64,000 bases of DNA from Rhynchopus sp. YZ270_cl-10 (taxonomy: Eukaryota > Euglenozoa > Diplonemea > Diplonemida > Diplonemidae). Every line of letters starts with the position of its first letter. Position 1 is the first letter of the stretch. The notes under the pieces were generated by a model that had not been told where the DNA came from, made no database searches, and worked only from the letters and a program-made list of their open reading frames with translations. This document shows, piece by piece, positions 1-11,503 of the stretch. Where the stretch lies: contig OZ037863.1 in NCBI GenBank assembly GCA_964035575.1, positions 226,001-290,000 of the forward strand. Direction: 5' to 3'. The position numbers were made by a program, and so were the translations under genes.

Positions 1-745
1 AACCGTAATCTTACTTACCAAGGCGCAGCGGGACACAAAAATAAAAGCAAAATTGAGAGATAAACCTAACCTCACAGTACTTAGTCATCTGTCATCTGGG
101 GAGAGGGGGGAATGGTAAGAAATTGATGCGAAACAGTTATTATCACAGACAGACTTAGCCTACATTCTTGAGACCCACACATTGACAACGATGTATGCCT
201 CAACGACACCACACAGTGTAGGCTACGACAATCCGGGCGATGCGACAATGTGGGTTTATAGTACACATTGTCGGGAGGAAATAGACACTCAAGGATGAGA
301 TCTACTGTACACTTGGTTGTATTAGTGAAGACACGAGTGCACCCCACTTCTTATTAATTTGAAAAATTGTTGGAATAGTGAAGTTGCCACATGTGCAAGC
401 TCCACTGTCATGTGTATTTATTTTTCGAGCCTCTGAAAGCAGCCAGATCACACAACATTCTTTAAAATAACCAAAAGAGAGTTTGACTGAATTGAGTGAA
501 GAATGAAGGGAAAAATTTAAACAAAAACAAAGAACAGACTCAAGCGAAAAGATGAAACCCTCCCTTTTGCTTATTCATCTCTAAAAAATATTACCTATTT
601 CATCTTTGGTTTAGTACACACCACCCACTGTCATACCCAACCTAGAAATGGATGTAAAAGAACCCCTTTTCTCTGAAGTAACGGGAGGGGGGATGACAAT
701 GAGAATATCACCTGTCATGTCATGTCAGAGCCGCCCACATGGAGC

Positions 746-1156
746 CTAAACTTCACACTTTTGCTCTGGGGGGACCACGACACCTTGGGTGGGGACCTGC
801 TGTACATTAGTACCGTAGACCTGCTGCTGCTGAGCAGGGTGGTATGCTCCTGGTGCAGGCTGCTGGTGGAGGACGACAGACTCAGTGATACTGGCACGGG
901 AACTCATGCAGCAGCAGCACACGCACCCAATGATCGCAAGCGTGATGGCCACACCAATCGAAATTAACACAATCACAACAACCTCAAGCCAGTGGCCCAG
1001 ATCGTGGCCCACAATCTCGCACTTTCCATTCGAGGCGGACCACTCGCACGGATCCATCTCATTGCACGTTGCTGGGTTCTTGTACTGATCGCAGCTTGCC
1101 GACGCAGTCGACAGCACAGTCGCGATGACTGCCAAAAAAAGCGCCACGTTCTGCAT
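746..1156 (-). CDS. Small type I membrane protein, array copy 1
   Basis: Predicted 136-residue protein of unknown function. I start it at the Met of MQNVALFLAV because this gives a clean signal peptide (cleavage after ASA, about residue 20) and is the start shared by all six paralogues; an in-frame Met 33 codons upstream is not conserved. After the signal peptide comes a 35-residue ectodomain with four Cys, one transmembrane helix (about 56-80), a Cys cluster at the inner membrane face that could be acylated, and a Pro/Gln/Tyr-rich tail ending EQKCEV. It differs from copies 2-5 in the CCCCMSS junction and several tail residues. The layout (signal, short Cys ectodomain, TM, Cys cluster, Pro-rich tail) recalls Shisa-type adaptors in shape only; no homology is claimed. 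Confidence 0.8.
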   Translation of the reverse strand: MQNVALFLAVIATVLSTASASCDQYKNPATCNEMDPCEWSASNGKCEIVGHDLGHWLEVVVIVLISIGVAITLAIIGCVCCCCMSSRASITESVVLHQQPAPGAYHPAQQQQVYGTNVQQVPTQGVVVPPEQKCEV

Positions 1157-2279
1157 AGTGTAGTGGGAAGTAAATAGAGTTCTGGCAAAAGAGGTGGCGT
1201 GTGTGGTATGAAAAAGTGAGGTGAAACTCAAAACTGCAGTTGCTGATGCGGGCACCTCGCCGACTGAGGTACGATGCCAGCCATCCGGATGAAATCACAA
1301 ATACCCTGTGCCCTGCAACAGTGGATGTAAAAAGGAAGTCAAAGAAAAGAGAAACACAGAGAGGGTTTTCTTGATTGAAAGAGAACAAAAGAGCAAACGA
1401 GGGGAGGAGGGAGAGGGGAGAAATCGCAAGATGAAACCCTACAATGTGTATGGTTCCTCGCAAAACAAACTGTAGTTGTTGATGCACCTCCGACTGACCC
1501 ACTGCACGATGCCAGTCATCCGGATGAAAGCACAAGATGAAAACAAAAAGAAAGGTTTGGAGATGAACCTAAGGCTCTCGTGCTTAGTCTGATTAGATTA
1601 CTTAATGTTTTGAACATTGGTTATTCATCAATCTTTTCTCTCGTGCTTAGTCACCTTAAAACAAACTGATGTCCTCAAGAAACAGAAGAGAAGTTGAAAG
1701 TGCAAACAAAAAAACTTTTTAAATATGTGCCTCTCGCGCGCACACACGTCAAATAAAAAAAAGGGGGCTTTTTGTGCCGGTGGAATTGGTTGCGTTGGGT
1801 GGTCAATTTATGTCTGTGTATTTTATTTTTCTTTGAAATCTTTTTCATTCCTTTTTTATGGAACGGAGCATGCACGGTTGGAGTTGGCAGAGCTAAAGAC
1901 AAAGTTGCCTTTCCTAAACGTGCACACAACTGGCAAAAGGGGAGGTGTCGTCACTCACCTATATCATTGAAAATACCATTCCCAATGGTACACTCTGATA
2001 CTGTTGCCCCGCTTCTTTGTTCCTTTTCTTGAAAACTTGGTTGTATTAGTCACCCGAGAGTGTGTTCCACTATCTTTCCTTTTTATTCTAATCAACACAT
2101 CATTGACCTACGGCGACAAAAAAAAATGTGAAAAAGACTGGAGCTCTGTTTTTGTTTTGCATATTCTGCGTTCAGGGACCAGGTTCCATAATAGTATCTT
2201 CCATGGAGGAAATTATGGGAGGGTTGGTCCGTACACTTAGCATTGTTGAAACAACAAGACATTAAGAAAAACAGATGAT

Positions 2280-2404
2280 GGTGCTATACGGGGGGCGGGG
2301 TTTCACAACTTTTCACAACTTTTCACAACTTTTCACACCCACATAAGTCAAGCAAAGTGTGAAACGTTGTGAAAAGTTGTGAAACCCCACGCCCCGAATA
2401 GCAC
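2280..2404. repeat. Foldback element with TTCACAACTTT arms
   Basis: The ends GGTGCTAT(A/T)CGGGG and their inverse bracket inverted arms of TTCACAACTTTTCACAAC, giving a near-perfect hairpin of about 125 bp. Units 2-4 carry a shortened form (around 5208-5297 in unit 2) missing the outer right arm. Confidence 0.75.
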
Positions 2405-2811
2405 CAAATGAGCAACTTTTAGTGATCTGACCAGATATCCATCACAGTGTCGTGTGTATTATTGGGAGAGAAGGAAAAGAGCGAACGACACGAACATCAA
2501 GAATTCTGGTGCAAAAAATTTCTTTTTCGGAAAAGGGTGTGGGGGAGCGCGCTTGGGGCTTCAAAACGAAAAGAAACACACAAAAAGATTTTTAAAAAAA
2601 AGCTGAGGGGAGGTGGCACTGAAAATCCCTCCTTTAAAAAAAAAAAAAAAAAAAAAAAAGGATTTTTTTTTTGGTAGTTGTACCGATGTGGTGGTTCCTT
2701 TCACAGAAGTATTATGCTTTACCGCTACAATGGTAACCTTCAAAAATTGTCCCCATCAGCTTTTATTTCTTTTGCGTGCGGGGTGTATTGGGGAGAGAAC
2801 AGTTACAGTAA

Positions 2812-2935
2812 GACAACAAACACCGGTGGGGTAAAATTATAGGTGGGGTAAAAACATCGGAGGGGTAAAAACTAAGGTGGATTTTGGAATTTCAAAATTC
2901 TAAGGAGAGTTTTTACCCCACCGATGTTTGTTGTC
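2812..2935. repeat. Short TIR element (GACAACAAAC family), unit 1
   Basis: Inverted ends GACAACAAACA(C/T)CGGTGGGG enclose about 124 bp. It is flanked on both sides by TAA (2809-2811 and 2936-2938), which would fit the 3-bp TWA target duplication of PIF/Harbinger-type MITEs; the family assignment is an inference from that alone. Copies lie at the same place in units 2-4. Confidence 0.7.
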
Positions 2936-3710
2936 TAACCGTAATCTTACTTACCAAGGCGCAGCGGGACACAAAAATAAAAGCAAAATTGAGAGATAAA
3001 CCTAACCTCACAGTACTTAGTCATCTGTCATCTGGGGAGAGGGGGGAATGGTAAGAAATTGATGCGAAACAGTTATTACCACAGACAGACTTAGCCTACA
3101 TTCTTGAGACCCACACATTGACAACGATGTATGCCTCAACGACACCACACAGTGTAGGCTACGACAATCCGGGCGATGCGACAATGTGGGTTTATAGTAC
3201 ACATTGTCGGGAGGAAATAGACACTCAAGGATGAGATCTACTGTACACTTGGTTGTATTAGTGAAGACACGAGTGCACCCCACTTCTTATTAATTTGAAA
3301 AATTGTTGGAATAGAGAATTTGCCACATGTGCAAGCTCCACTGTCATGTGTATTTATTTTTTCGAGCCTCTGAAAGCAGCCAGATCACACAACATTCTTT
3401 AAAATAACCAAAAGAGAGTTTGACTGAATTGAGTGAAGAATGAAGGGAATTGAAAAATTTAAACAAAACAAAGAACAGACTCAAGCGAAAAGATGAAACC
3501 CTCCCTTTTGCTTATTCATCTCTAAAAAATATTACCTATTTCATCTTTGGTTTAGTACACACCACCCACTGCCATACCCAACCTAGAAATGTAAAAAAAA
3601 CCCTCCTTTTCTTTCACGGGAGGGGGGATGACAATGAGAAAATCTTCAGACATCTTTTTTTGACCACGTGTGTCTTTTGTCATGTCATGTCAGAGCCGCC
3701 CACATGGAGC

Positions 3711-4124
3711 CTAAACTTCACACTTTTGCTCTGGGAGGACCACGACACCTTGGGTGGAGACCTGCTGTACATTAGTACCGTAGACCTGCTGCTGCTGAGC
3801 AGGGTAGTATGCTCCTGGTGCAGGCTGCTGGCGGAGGACGACAGTCTCAGTGGTACTGGCACGGGAACCCAGGCAGCAGCAGCACACCACGCACCCAACG
3901 ATCGCAAGCGCGATGGCCACACCAATCGAAATTAACACAATCGCAACAACCGCAAGTGAGTGGCCCAGATCGTGGCCCACAATCTCGCACTTTCCGTTCG
4001 AGGAGGACCACTCGCACGGATCCATCTCATTGCACGTTGCTGGGTTCTTGTACTGATCGCAGCTTGCCGACGCAGTCGACAGCACAGTCGCGATGACTGC
4101 CAAAAAAAGCGCCACGTTCTGCAT
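3711..4124 (-). CDS. Small type I membrane protein, array copy 2
   Basis: Predicted 137-residue protein of unknown function. Signal peptide 1-20, ectodomain 21-55 with Cys22, Cys31, Cys37 and Cys46 (spacing 8, 5, 8), transmembrane helix about 56-80 followed by four consecutive Cys (81-84), then a 53-residue cytoplasmic tail with Pro, Gln and Tyr motifs such as YYPAQQQQVYG and a conserved EQKCEV end. The Met chosen is the one shared with all paralogues; a Met 12 codons upstream in frame gives MPELYLLPFNYT, which would bury the signal peptide. The roughly 80 bp upstream (CTCTTTTGCCAGAACTC and nearby) are conserved in every copy and probably hold the core 5' leader. Identical protein is encoded by copies 3, 4 and 5. 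Confidence 0.85.
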   Translation of the reverse strand: MQNVALFLAVIATVLSTASASCDQYKNPATCNEMDPCEWSSSNGKCEIVGHDLGHSLAVVAIVLISIGVAIALAIVGCVVCCCCLGSRASTTETVVLRQQPAPGAYYPAQQQQVYGTNVQQVSTQGVVVLPEQKCEV

Positions 4125-5537
4125 AGTGTAGTTGAAGGGAAGTAAATAGAGTTCTGGCAAAAGAGGTGGCGTGTGTGGTATGAAAAAGTGAGGTGAAACT
4201 CAAAACTGCAGTTGCTGATGCGGGCACCTCACCGACTGAGGTACGATGCCAGCCATCCGGATGAAATCACAAATACCCTGTGCCCTACAACAGTGGATGT
4301 AAAAAGGAAGTCAAAGAAAAGAGAAACACAGAGAGGGTTTTCTTGATTGAAAGAGAACAAAAGAGCAAACGAGGGGAGGAGGGAGAGGGGAGAAATCGCA
4401 AGATGAAACCCTACAATGTGTATGGTTCCTCGCAAAACAAACTGTAGTTGTTGATGCAGGCACCTCCGACTGACCCACTGCACGATGCCAGCCATCCGGA
4501 TGAAAGCACAAGATGAAAACAAAAAGAAAGGTTTGGAGATGAACCTAAGGCTCTCGTGCTTAGTCACCTTAAAACAAACTGATGTCCTCAAGAAACAGAA
4601 GAGAAGTTGAAAGTGCAAACAAAAAAACTTTTTAAATATGTGCCTCTCGCGCACACACGTCAAATAAAAAAAAGGGGGCTTTTTTGTGGCGGTGGAATTG
4701 GTTGCGTTGGGTGGTCAATTTATGTCTGTGTATTTTATTTTTCTTTGAAATCTTTTTCATTCCTTTTTTATGGAACGGAGCATGCACGGTTGGAGTTGGC
4801 AGAGCTAAAGACAAAGTTGCCTTTCCTAAACGTGCACACAACTGGCAAAAGGGGAGGTGTCGTCACTCACCTATATCATTGAAAATACCATTCCCAATGG
4901 TACACTCTGATACTGTTGCCCCGCTTCTTTGTTCCTTTTCTTGAAAACTTGGTTGTATTAGTCACCCGAGAGTGTGTTCCACATCTTTCCTTTTTATTCT
5001 AATCAACACATCATTGACCTACGCCGACAAAAAAAAAATGTGAAAAAGACTGGAGCTCTGGTTTTGTTTTGCATATTCTGCGTTCAGGGACCAGGTTCCA
5101 TTATATGACGGTCCATAATAGTTTCTTCCATGGAGGAAATTATGGGAGGGTTGGTCCGTACACTTAGCATTGTTGAAACAACAAGACATTAAGAAAAACA
5201 GATGATGGTGCTATACGGGGGGCGGGGTTTCACAACTTTTCACAACTTTTCACACCCACACAAGTCAAGCAAAGTGTGAAACGTTGTGAAAAGTTGTACC
5301 AAATGAGCAACTTTTAGTGATCTGACCAGATATCCATCACGTCGTGTGTATTATTGGGAGAGAAGGAAAAGAGCGAACGACACGAACATCAAGAATTCTG
5401 GTGCAAAAAATTTCTTTTTCGGAAAAGGGTGTGGGGGAGCGCGCTTGGGGCTTCAAAACGAAAAGAAACACACAAAAAGATTTTAAAAAAAAAGCTGAGG
5501 GGAGGTGGCACTGAAAATCCCTCCTTTAAAAAAAAAA

Positions 5538-5968
5538 CAAGTAATTGCTATCGGAAAAAAAACGGGGTGTGATGTGGAACTCCATCCTGTAGAAATAATC
5601 TACAACACGCCCAGCATTCTGCTCTTCTGCAGGTATGCTAACGCTCTTCGTAAGCTGCCAGACCCACTGGGACGCCAGCATCTGAAACGTTCAAGAAGGG
5701 GGGCTGTCCTCTTCGTCCAGCACCATCTGCTCGATAGCGTTGTTGGACGTCGGCTCGGCAGGCTCGGCGTGTTCCAGCTCGTTTTTGTCCACAGGCTCCC
5801 CACATTGTCGTCGTCGTTGGAGCAGTGCGGAAGGAACACAGAATGCACAGACTACAACACATCGATCACACCATCAGCACCTCCAGCAAATCGCCAGGAT
5901 GCTACGGTGGTTTCGAAAATCGCGCGGAGTTTTCCACATCACACCCGTTTTTCCTTAGCAATTACTTG
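5538..5968. mobile_element. MITE-like element N1, unit 2
   Basis: Imperfect TIRs of about 43 bp begin CAAGTAATTGCTA and run through AAACGGG and TGTGATGTGGA on both sides. The 431-bp element has no transposase. Its interior is GC-rich, unlike its surroundings, and on the minus strand encodes an acidic stretch (NELEHAEPAEPTSNN) in one frame before a stop, so it may hold a captured piece of a host gene. It sits directly against an A run and is absent from unit 1. Confidence 0.75.
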
Positions 5969-5990
5969 TCCTTGTTGGTATTGTTGTTTT

Positions 5991-6337
5991 CAACCACCTT
6001 CCTTCAACCCTTGTAGGGGTCAGTTGTAATTTTTTTCGCGAAAACATGAAATTATACATTTCAAGAGAACAAATTAAAAAGGGTCCTTATTTGCATTTTT
6101 GGGCTCCGCCCGTGCAGTGGTGGGGTCAATCTCGAAAATTGGACAATTTTTTGACCACTTAAATTTTGAGAAATATGAGCCCGGTTCCTTATACGTGGGG
6201 CCCATTTTCGGCTAAATTTTTCCTCAAAATCTGGTTTTGTAAAATTGACCCTTTACTCCCCCCCCACATCGATTTCAATACTATACCTTACTTCACCTAC
6301 GGTTGCCCTTACAGGGGGGGTGAAGGAAGGTAAGTTG
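5991..6337. mobile_element. MITE-like element N2, unit 2
   Basis: TIR-like ends CAAC(C/T)(A/T)ACCTTCCTTCA enclose 347 bp without coding capacity. An internal stretch (TTATTTGCATTTTTGGG then CCGCCCGTGCAGTGG) recurs at 33068-33105, so parts of this family are dispersed. It lies 22 bp from N1 and the two move together in units 2-4. Confidence 0.65.
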
Positions 6338-6500
6338 AAAAAAAAAGGGATTTTTTTTTTTGGTAGTTGTACCGATTTGGTGGTTCCTTTCACAGAAGTA
6401 TTATACTTTACCGCTGCAATGGTGGCCTTCAAAAATTGTCCCCATCAGCTTTTATTTCTTTTGCGTGCGGGGTGTATTGGGGAGAGAACAGTTACAGTAA

Positions 6501-6624
6501 GACAACAAACACCGGTGGGGTAAAATTATAGGTGGGGTAAAAACATCGGAGGGGTAAAAACTAAGGTGGATTTTAGAATTTCAAAATTCTAAGGAGAGTT
6601 TTTACCCCACCGATGTTTGTTGTC
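6501..6624. repeat. Short TIR element (GACAACAAAC family), unit 2
   Basis: Same element and position as in unit 1; here the right TAA flank has changed to GAAC. Confidence 0.7.
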
Positions 6625-7399
6625 GAACTGTAATCTTACTTACCAAGGCGCAGCGGGACACAAAAATAAAAGCAAAATTGAGAGATAAACCTAACCTCAC
6701 AGTACTTAGTCATCTGTCATCTGGAGAGAGGGGGGAATGGTAAGAAATTGATGCGAAACAGTTATTACCACAGACAGACTTAGCCTACATTCTTGAGACC
6801 CACACATTGACAACGATGTATGCCTCAACGACACCACACAGTGTAGGCTACGACAATCCGGGCGATGCGACAATGTGGGTTTATAGTACACATTGTCGGG
6901 AGGAAATAGACACTCAAGGATGAGATCTACTGTACACTTGGTTGTATTAGTGAAGACACGAGTGCACCCCACTTCTTATTAATTTGAAAAATTGTTGGAA
7001 TAGAGAATTTGCCACATGTGCAAGCTCCACTGTCATGTGTATTTATTTTTTCGAGCCTCTGAAAGCAGCCAGATCACACAACATTCTTTAAAATAACCAA
7101 AAGAGAGTTTGACTGAATTGAGTGAAGAATGAAGGGAATTGAAAAATTTAAACAAAACAAAGAACAGACTCAAGCGAAAAGATGAAACCCTCCCTTTTGC
7201 TTATTCATCTCTAAAAAATATTACCTATTTCATCTTTGGTTTAGTACACACCACCCACTGCCATACCCAACCTAGAAATGTAAAAAAAACCCTCCTTTTC
7301 TTTCACGGGAGGGGGGATGACAATGAGAAAATCTTCAGACATCTTTTTTTGACCACGTGTGTCTTTTGTCATGTCATGTCAGAGCCGCCCACATGGAGC

Positions 7400-7813
7400 C
7401 TAAACTTCACACTTTTGCTCTGGGAGGACCACGACACCTTGGGTGGAGACCTGCTGTACATTAGTACCGTAGACCTGCTGCTGCTGAGCAGGGTAGTATG
7501 CTCCTGGTGCAGGCTGCTGGCGGAGGACGACAGTCTCAGTGGTACTGGCACGGGAACCCAGGCAGCAGCAGCACACCACGCACCCAACGATCGCAAGCGC
7601 GATGGCCACACCAATCGAAATTAACACAATCGCAACAACCGCAAGTGAGTGGCCCAGATCGTGGCCCACAATCTCGCACTTTCCGTTCGAGGAGGACCAC
7701 TCGCACGGATCCATCTCATTGCACGTTGCTGGGTTCTTGTACTGATCGCAGCTTGCCGACGCAGTCGACAGCACAGTCGCGATGACTGCCAAAAAAAGCG
7801 CCACGTTCTGCAT
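7400..7813 (-). CDS. Small type I membrane protein, array copy 3
   Basis: Encodes the same 137-residue protein as copy 2 with no amino-acid change: signal peptide 1-20, four-Cys ectodomain, TM 56-80, CCCC at 81-84, Pro/Gln/Tyr-rich tail ending EQKCEV. Upstream and downstream DNA are also the same as in copy 2, so the copy is a very recent duplicate or is kept uniform by conversion. Function unknown. Confidence 0.85.
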   Translation of the reverse strand: MQNVALFLAVIATVLSTASASCDQYKNPATCNEMDPCEWSSSNGKCEIVGHDLGHSLAVVAIVLISIGVAIALAIVGCVVCCCCLGSRASTTETVVLRQQPAPGAYYPAQQQQVYGTNVQQVSTQGVVVLPEQKCEV

Positions 7814-9227
7814 AGTGTAGTTGAAGGGAAGTAAATAGAGTTCTGGCAAAAGAGGTGGCGTGTGTGGTATGAAAAAGTGAGGTGAAACTCAAAACTGCAG
7901 TTGCTGATGCGGGCACCTCACCGACTGAGGTACGATGCCAGCCATCCGGATGAAATCACAAATACCCTGTGCCCTACAACAGTGGATGTAAAAAGGAAGT
8001 CAAAGAAAAGAGAAACACAGAGAGGGTTTTCTTGATTGAAAGAGAACAAAAGAGCAAACGAGGGGAGGAGGGAGAGGGGAGAAATCGCAAGATGAAACCC
8101 TACAATGTGTATGGTTCCTCGCAAAACAAACTGTAGTTGTTGATGCAGGCACCTCCGACTGACCCACTGCACGATGCCAGCCATCCGGATGAAAGCACAA
8201 GATGAAAACAAAAAGAAAGGTTTGGAGATGAACCTAAGGCTCTCGTGCTTAGTCACCTTAAAACAAACTGATGTCCTCAAGAAACAGAAGAGAAGTTGAA
8301 AGTGCAAACAAAAAAACTTTTTAAATATGTGCCTCTCGCGCACACACGTCAAATAAAAAAAAGGGGGCTTTTTTGTGGCGGTGGAATTGGTTGCGTTGGG
8401 TGGTCAATTTATGTCTGTGTATTTTATTTTTCTTTGAAATCTTTTTCATTCCTTTTTTATGGAACGGAGCATGCACGGTTGGAGTTGGCAGAGCTAAAGA
8501 CAAAGTTGCCTTTCCTAAACGTGCACACAACTGGCAAAAGGGGAGGTGTCGTCACTCACCTATATCATTGAAAATACCATTCCCAATGGTACACTCTGAT
8601 ACTGTTGCCCCGCTTCTTTGTTCCTTTTCTTGAAAACTTGGTTGTATTAGTCACCCGAGAGTGTGTTCCACTATCTTTCCTTTTTATTCTAATCAACACA
8701 TCATTGACCTACGCCGACAAAAAAAAAATGTGAAAAAGACTGGAGCTCTGGTTTTGTTTTGCATATTCTGCGTTCAGGGACCAGGTTCCATTATATGACG
8801 GTCCATAATAGTTTCTTCCATGGAGGAAATTATGGGAGGGTTGGTCCGTACACTTAGCATTGTTGAAACAACAAGACATTAAGAAAAACAGATGATGGTG
8901 CTATACGGGGGGCGGGGTTTCACAACTTTTCACAACTTTTCACACCCACACAAGTCAAGCAAAGTGTGAAACGTTGTGAAAAGTTGTACCAAATGAGCAA
9001 CTTTTAGTGATCTGACCAGATATCCATCACGTCGTGTGTATTATTGGGAGAGAAGGAAAAGAGCGAACGACACGAACATCAAGAATTCTGGTGCAAAAAA
9101 TTTCTTTTTCGGAAAAGGGTGTGGGGGAGCGCGCTTGGGGCTTCAAAACGAAAAGAAACACACAAAAAGATTTTAAAAAAAAAGCTGAGGGGAGGTGGCA
9201 CTGAAAATCCCTCCTTTAAAAAAAAAA

Positions 9228-9658
9228 CAAGTAATTGCTATCGGAAAAAAAACGGGGTGTGATGTGGAACTCCATCCTGTAGAAATAATCTACAACACGC
9301 CCAGCATTCTGCTCTTCTGCAGGTATGCTAACGCTCTTCGTAAGCTGCCAGACCCACTGGGACGCCAGCATCTGAAACGTTCAAGAAGGGGGGCTGTCCT
9401 CTTCGTCCAGCACCATCTGCTCGATAGCGTTGTTGGACGTCGGCTCGGCAGGCTCGGCGTGTTCCAGCTCGTTTTTGTCCACAGGCTCCCCACATTGTCG
9501 TCGTCGTTGGAGCAGTGCGGAAGGAACACAGAATGCACAGACTACAACACATCGATCACACCATCAGCACCTCCAGCAAATCGCCAGGATGCTACGGTGG
9601 TTTCGAAAATCGCGCGGAGTTTTCCACATCACACCCGTTTTTCCTTAGCAATTACTTG
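9228..9658. mobile_element. MITE-like element N1, unit 3
   Basis: Copy of the CAAGTAATTG element at the equivalent site; no difference seen from the unit 2 copy, so it was multiplied with the array and not inserted again. Confidence 0.75.
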
Positions 9659-9680
9659 TCCTTGTTGGTATTGTTGTTTT

Positions 9681-10027
9681 CAACCACCTTCCTTCAACCC
9701 TTGTAGGGGTCAGTTGTAATTTTTTTCGCGAAAACATGAAATTATACATTTCAAGAGAACAAATTAAAAAGGGTCCTTATTTGCATTTTTGGGCTCCGCC
9801 CGTGCAGTGGTGGGGTCAATCTCGAAAATTGGACAATTTTTTGACCACTTAAATTTTGAGAAATATGAGCCCGGTTCCTTATACGTGGGGCCCATTTTCG
9901 GCTAAATTTTTCCTCAAAATCTGGTTTTGTAAAATTGACCCTTTACTCCCCCCCCACATCGATTTCAATACTATACCTTACTTCACCTACGGTTGCCCTT
10001 ACAGGGGGGGTGAAGGAAGGTAAGTTG
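9681..10027. mobile_element. MITE-like element N2, unit 3
   Basis: Copy of the CAAC..ACCTTCCTTCA element next to N1, amplified with the unit. Confidence 0.65.
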
Positions 10028-10190
10028 AAAAAAAAAGGGATTTTTTTTTTTGGTAGTTGTACCGATTTGGTGGTTCCTTTCACAGAAGTATTATACTTTA
10101 CCGCTGCAATGGTGGCCTTCAAAAATTGTCCCCATCAGCTTTTATTTCTTTTGCGTGCGGGGTGTATTGGGGAGAGAACAGTTACAGTAA

Positions 10191-10314
10191 GACAACAAAC
10201 ACCGGTGGGGTAAAATTATAGGTGGGGTAAAAACATCGGAGGGGTAAAAACTAAGGTGGATTTTAGAATTTCAAAATTCTAAGGAGAGTTTTTACCCCAC
10301 CGATGTTTGTTGTC
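10191..10314. repeat. Short TIR element (GACAACAAAC family), unit 3
   Basis: Third copy, closing unit 3. Confidence 0.7.
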
Positions 10315-11089
10315 GAACTGTAATCTTACTTACCAAGGCGCAGCGGGACACAAAAATAAAAGCAAAATTGAGAGATAAACCTAACCTCACAGTACTTAGT
10401 CATCTGTCATCTGGAGAGAGGGGGGAATGGTAAGAAATTGATGCGAAACAGTTATTACCACAGACAGACTTAGCCTACATTCTTGAGACCCACACATTGA
10501 CAACGATGTATGCCTCAACGACACCACACAGTGTAGGCTACGACAATCCGGGCGATGCGACAATGTGGGTTTATAGTACACATTGTCGGGAGGAAATAGA
10601 CACTCAAGGATGAGATCTACTGTACACTTGGTTGTATTAGTGAAGACACGAGTGCACCCCACTTCTTATTAATTTGAAAAATTGTTGGAATAGAGAATTT
10701 GCCACATGTGCAAGCTCCACTGTCATGTGTATTTATTTTTTCGAGCCTCTGAAAGCAGCCAGATCACACAACATTCTTTAAAATAACCAAAAGAGAGTTT
10801 GACTGAATTGAGTGAAGAATGAAGGGAATTGAAAAATTTAAACAAAACAAAGAACAGACTCAAGCGAAAAGATGAAACCCTCCCTTTTGCTTATTCATCT
10901 CTAAAAAATATTACCTATTTCATCTTTGGTTTAGTACACACCACCCACTGCCATACCCAACCTAGAAATGTAAAAAAAACCCTCCTTTTCTTTCACGGGA
11001 GGGGGGATGACAATGAGAAAATCTTCAGACATCTTTTTTTGACCACGTGTGTCTTTTGTCATGTCATGTCAGAGCCGCCCACATGGAGC

Positions 11090-11503
11090 CTAAACTTCAC
11101 ACTTTTGCTCTGGGAGGACCACGACACCTTGGGTGGAGACCTGCTGTACATTAGTACCGTAGACCTGCTGCTGCTGAGCAGGGTAGTATGCTCCTGGTGC
11201 AGGCTGCTGGCGGAGGACGACAGTCTCAGTGGTACTGGCACGGGAACCCAGGCAGCAGCAGCACACCACGCACCCAACGATCGCAAGCGCGATGGCCACA
11301 CCAATCGAAATTAACACAATCGCAACAACCGCAAGTGAGTGGCCCAGATCGTGGCCCACAATCTCGCACTTTCCGTTCGAGGAGGACCACTCGCACGGAT
11401 CCATCTCATTGCACGTTGCTGGGTTCTTGTACTGATCGCAGCTTGCCGACGCAGTCGACAGCACAGTCGCGATGACTGCCAAAAAAAGCGCCACGTTCTG
11501 CAT
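11090..11503 (-). CDS. Small type I membrane protein, array copy 4
   Basis: Same 137-residue product as copies 2, 3 and 5, with the same start context and flanks. Signal peptide, four-Cys ectodomain, single TM helix, juxtamembrane CCCC and Pro/Gln/Tyr tail. Function unknown. Confidence 0.85.
   Translation of the reverse strand: MQNVALFLAVIATVLSTASASCDQYKNPATCNEMDPCEWSSSNGKCEIVGHDLGHSLAVVAIVLISIGVAIALAIVGCVVCCCCLGSRASTTETVVLRQQPAPGAYYPAQQQQVYGTNVQQVSTQGVVVLPEQKCEV

Larger units (their letters stand above)
1..2936. repeat. Tandem array unit 1 (diverged, short form)
   Basis: First copy of a head-to-tail repeat; the sequence at base 1 (AACCGTAATCTTACTTACC) recurs at 2937, 6626, 10316 and 14005. 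This copy is 2936 bp because it lacks the roughly 0.8-kb double-MITE block present in units 2-4, having instead a run of more than 20 A at about 2636. It has an extra 50-70 bp near 1590-1655 and many single differences, so it is the oldest or least homogenised copy. Confidence 0.9.
2937..6625. repeat. Tandem array unit 2 (3689 bp)
   Basis: Full unit with one membrane-protein gene, two adjacent MITE-like inserts (5538-5968 and 5991-6337) and a terminal GACAACAAAC element. It is nearly identical to units 3 and 4 base by base, including intergenic homopolymers; the one difference I noted is in a CCACATC versus CCACTATC stretch. Confidence 0.95.
6626..10315. repeat. Tandem array unit 3 (3690 bp)
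   Basis: Full unit, apparently identical to unit 2 apart from the CCACTATC/CCACATC length difference near 8669. Contains the gene at 7400-7813, N1 (9228-9658), N2 (9681-10027) and the GACAACAAAC element (10191-10314). Confidence 0.95.

Noticed and set aside
81-347. 88-residue minus-strand frame repeated in every array unit
   Set aside because: Kept only because the units are recent duplicates; no domain, signal peptide or codon pattern supports it.
5505-6029. 174-residue plus-strand frame in units 2-4
   Set aside because: It crosses the boundaries of MITE N1 and enters its neighbour, so it is a by-product of the insertion.
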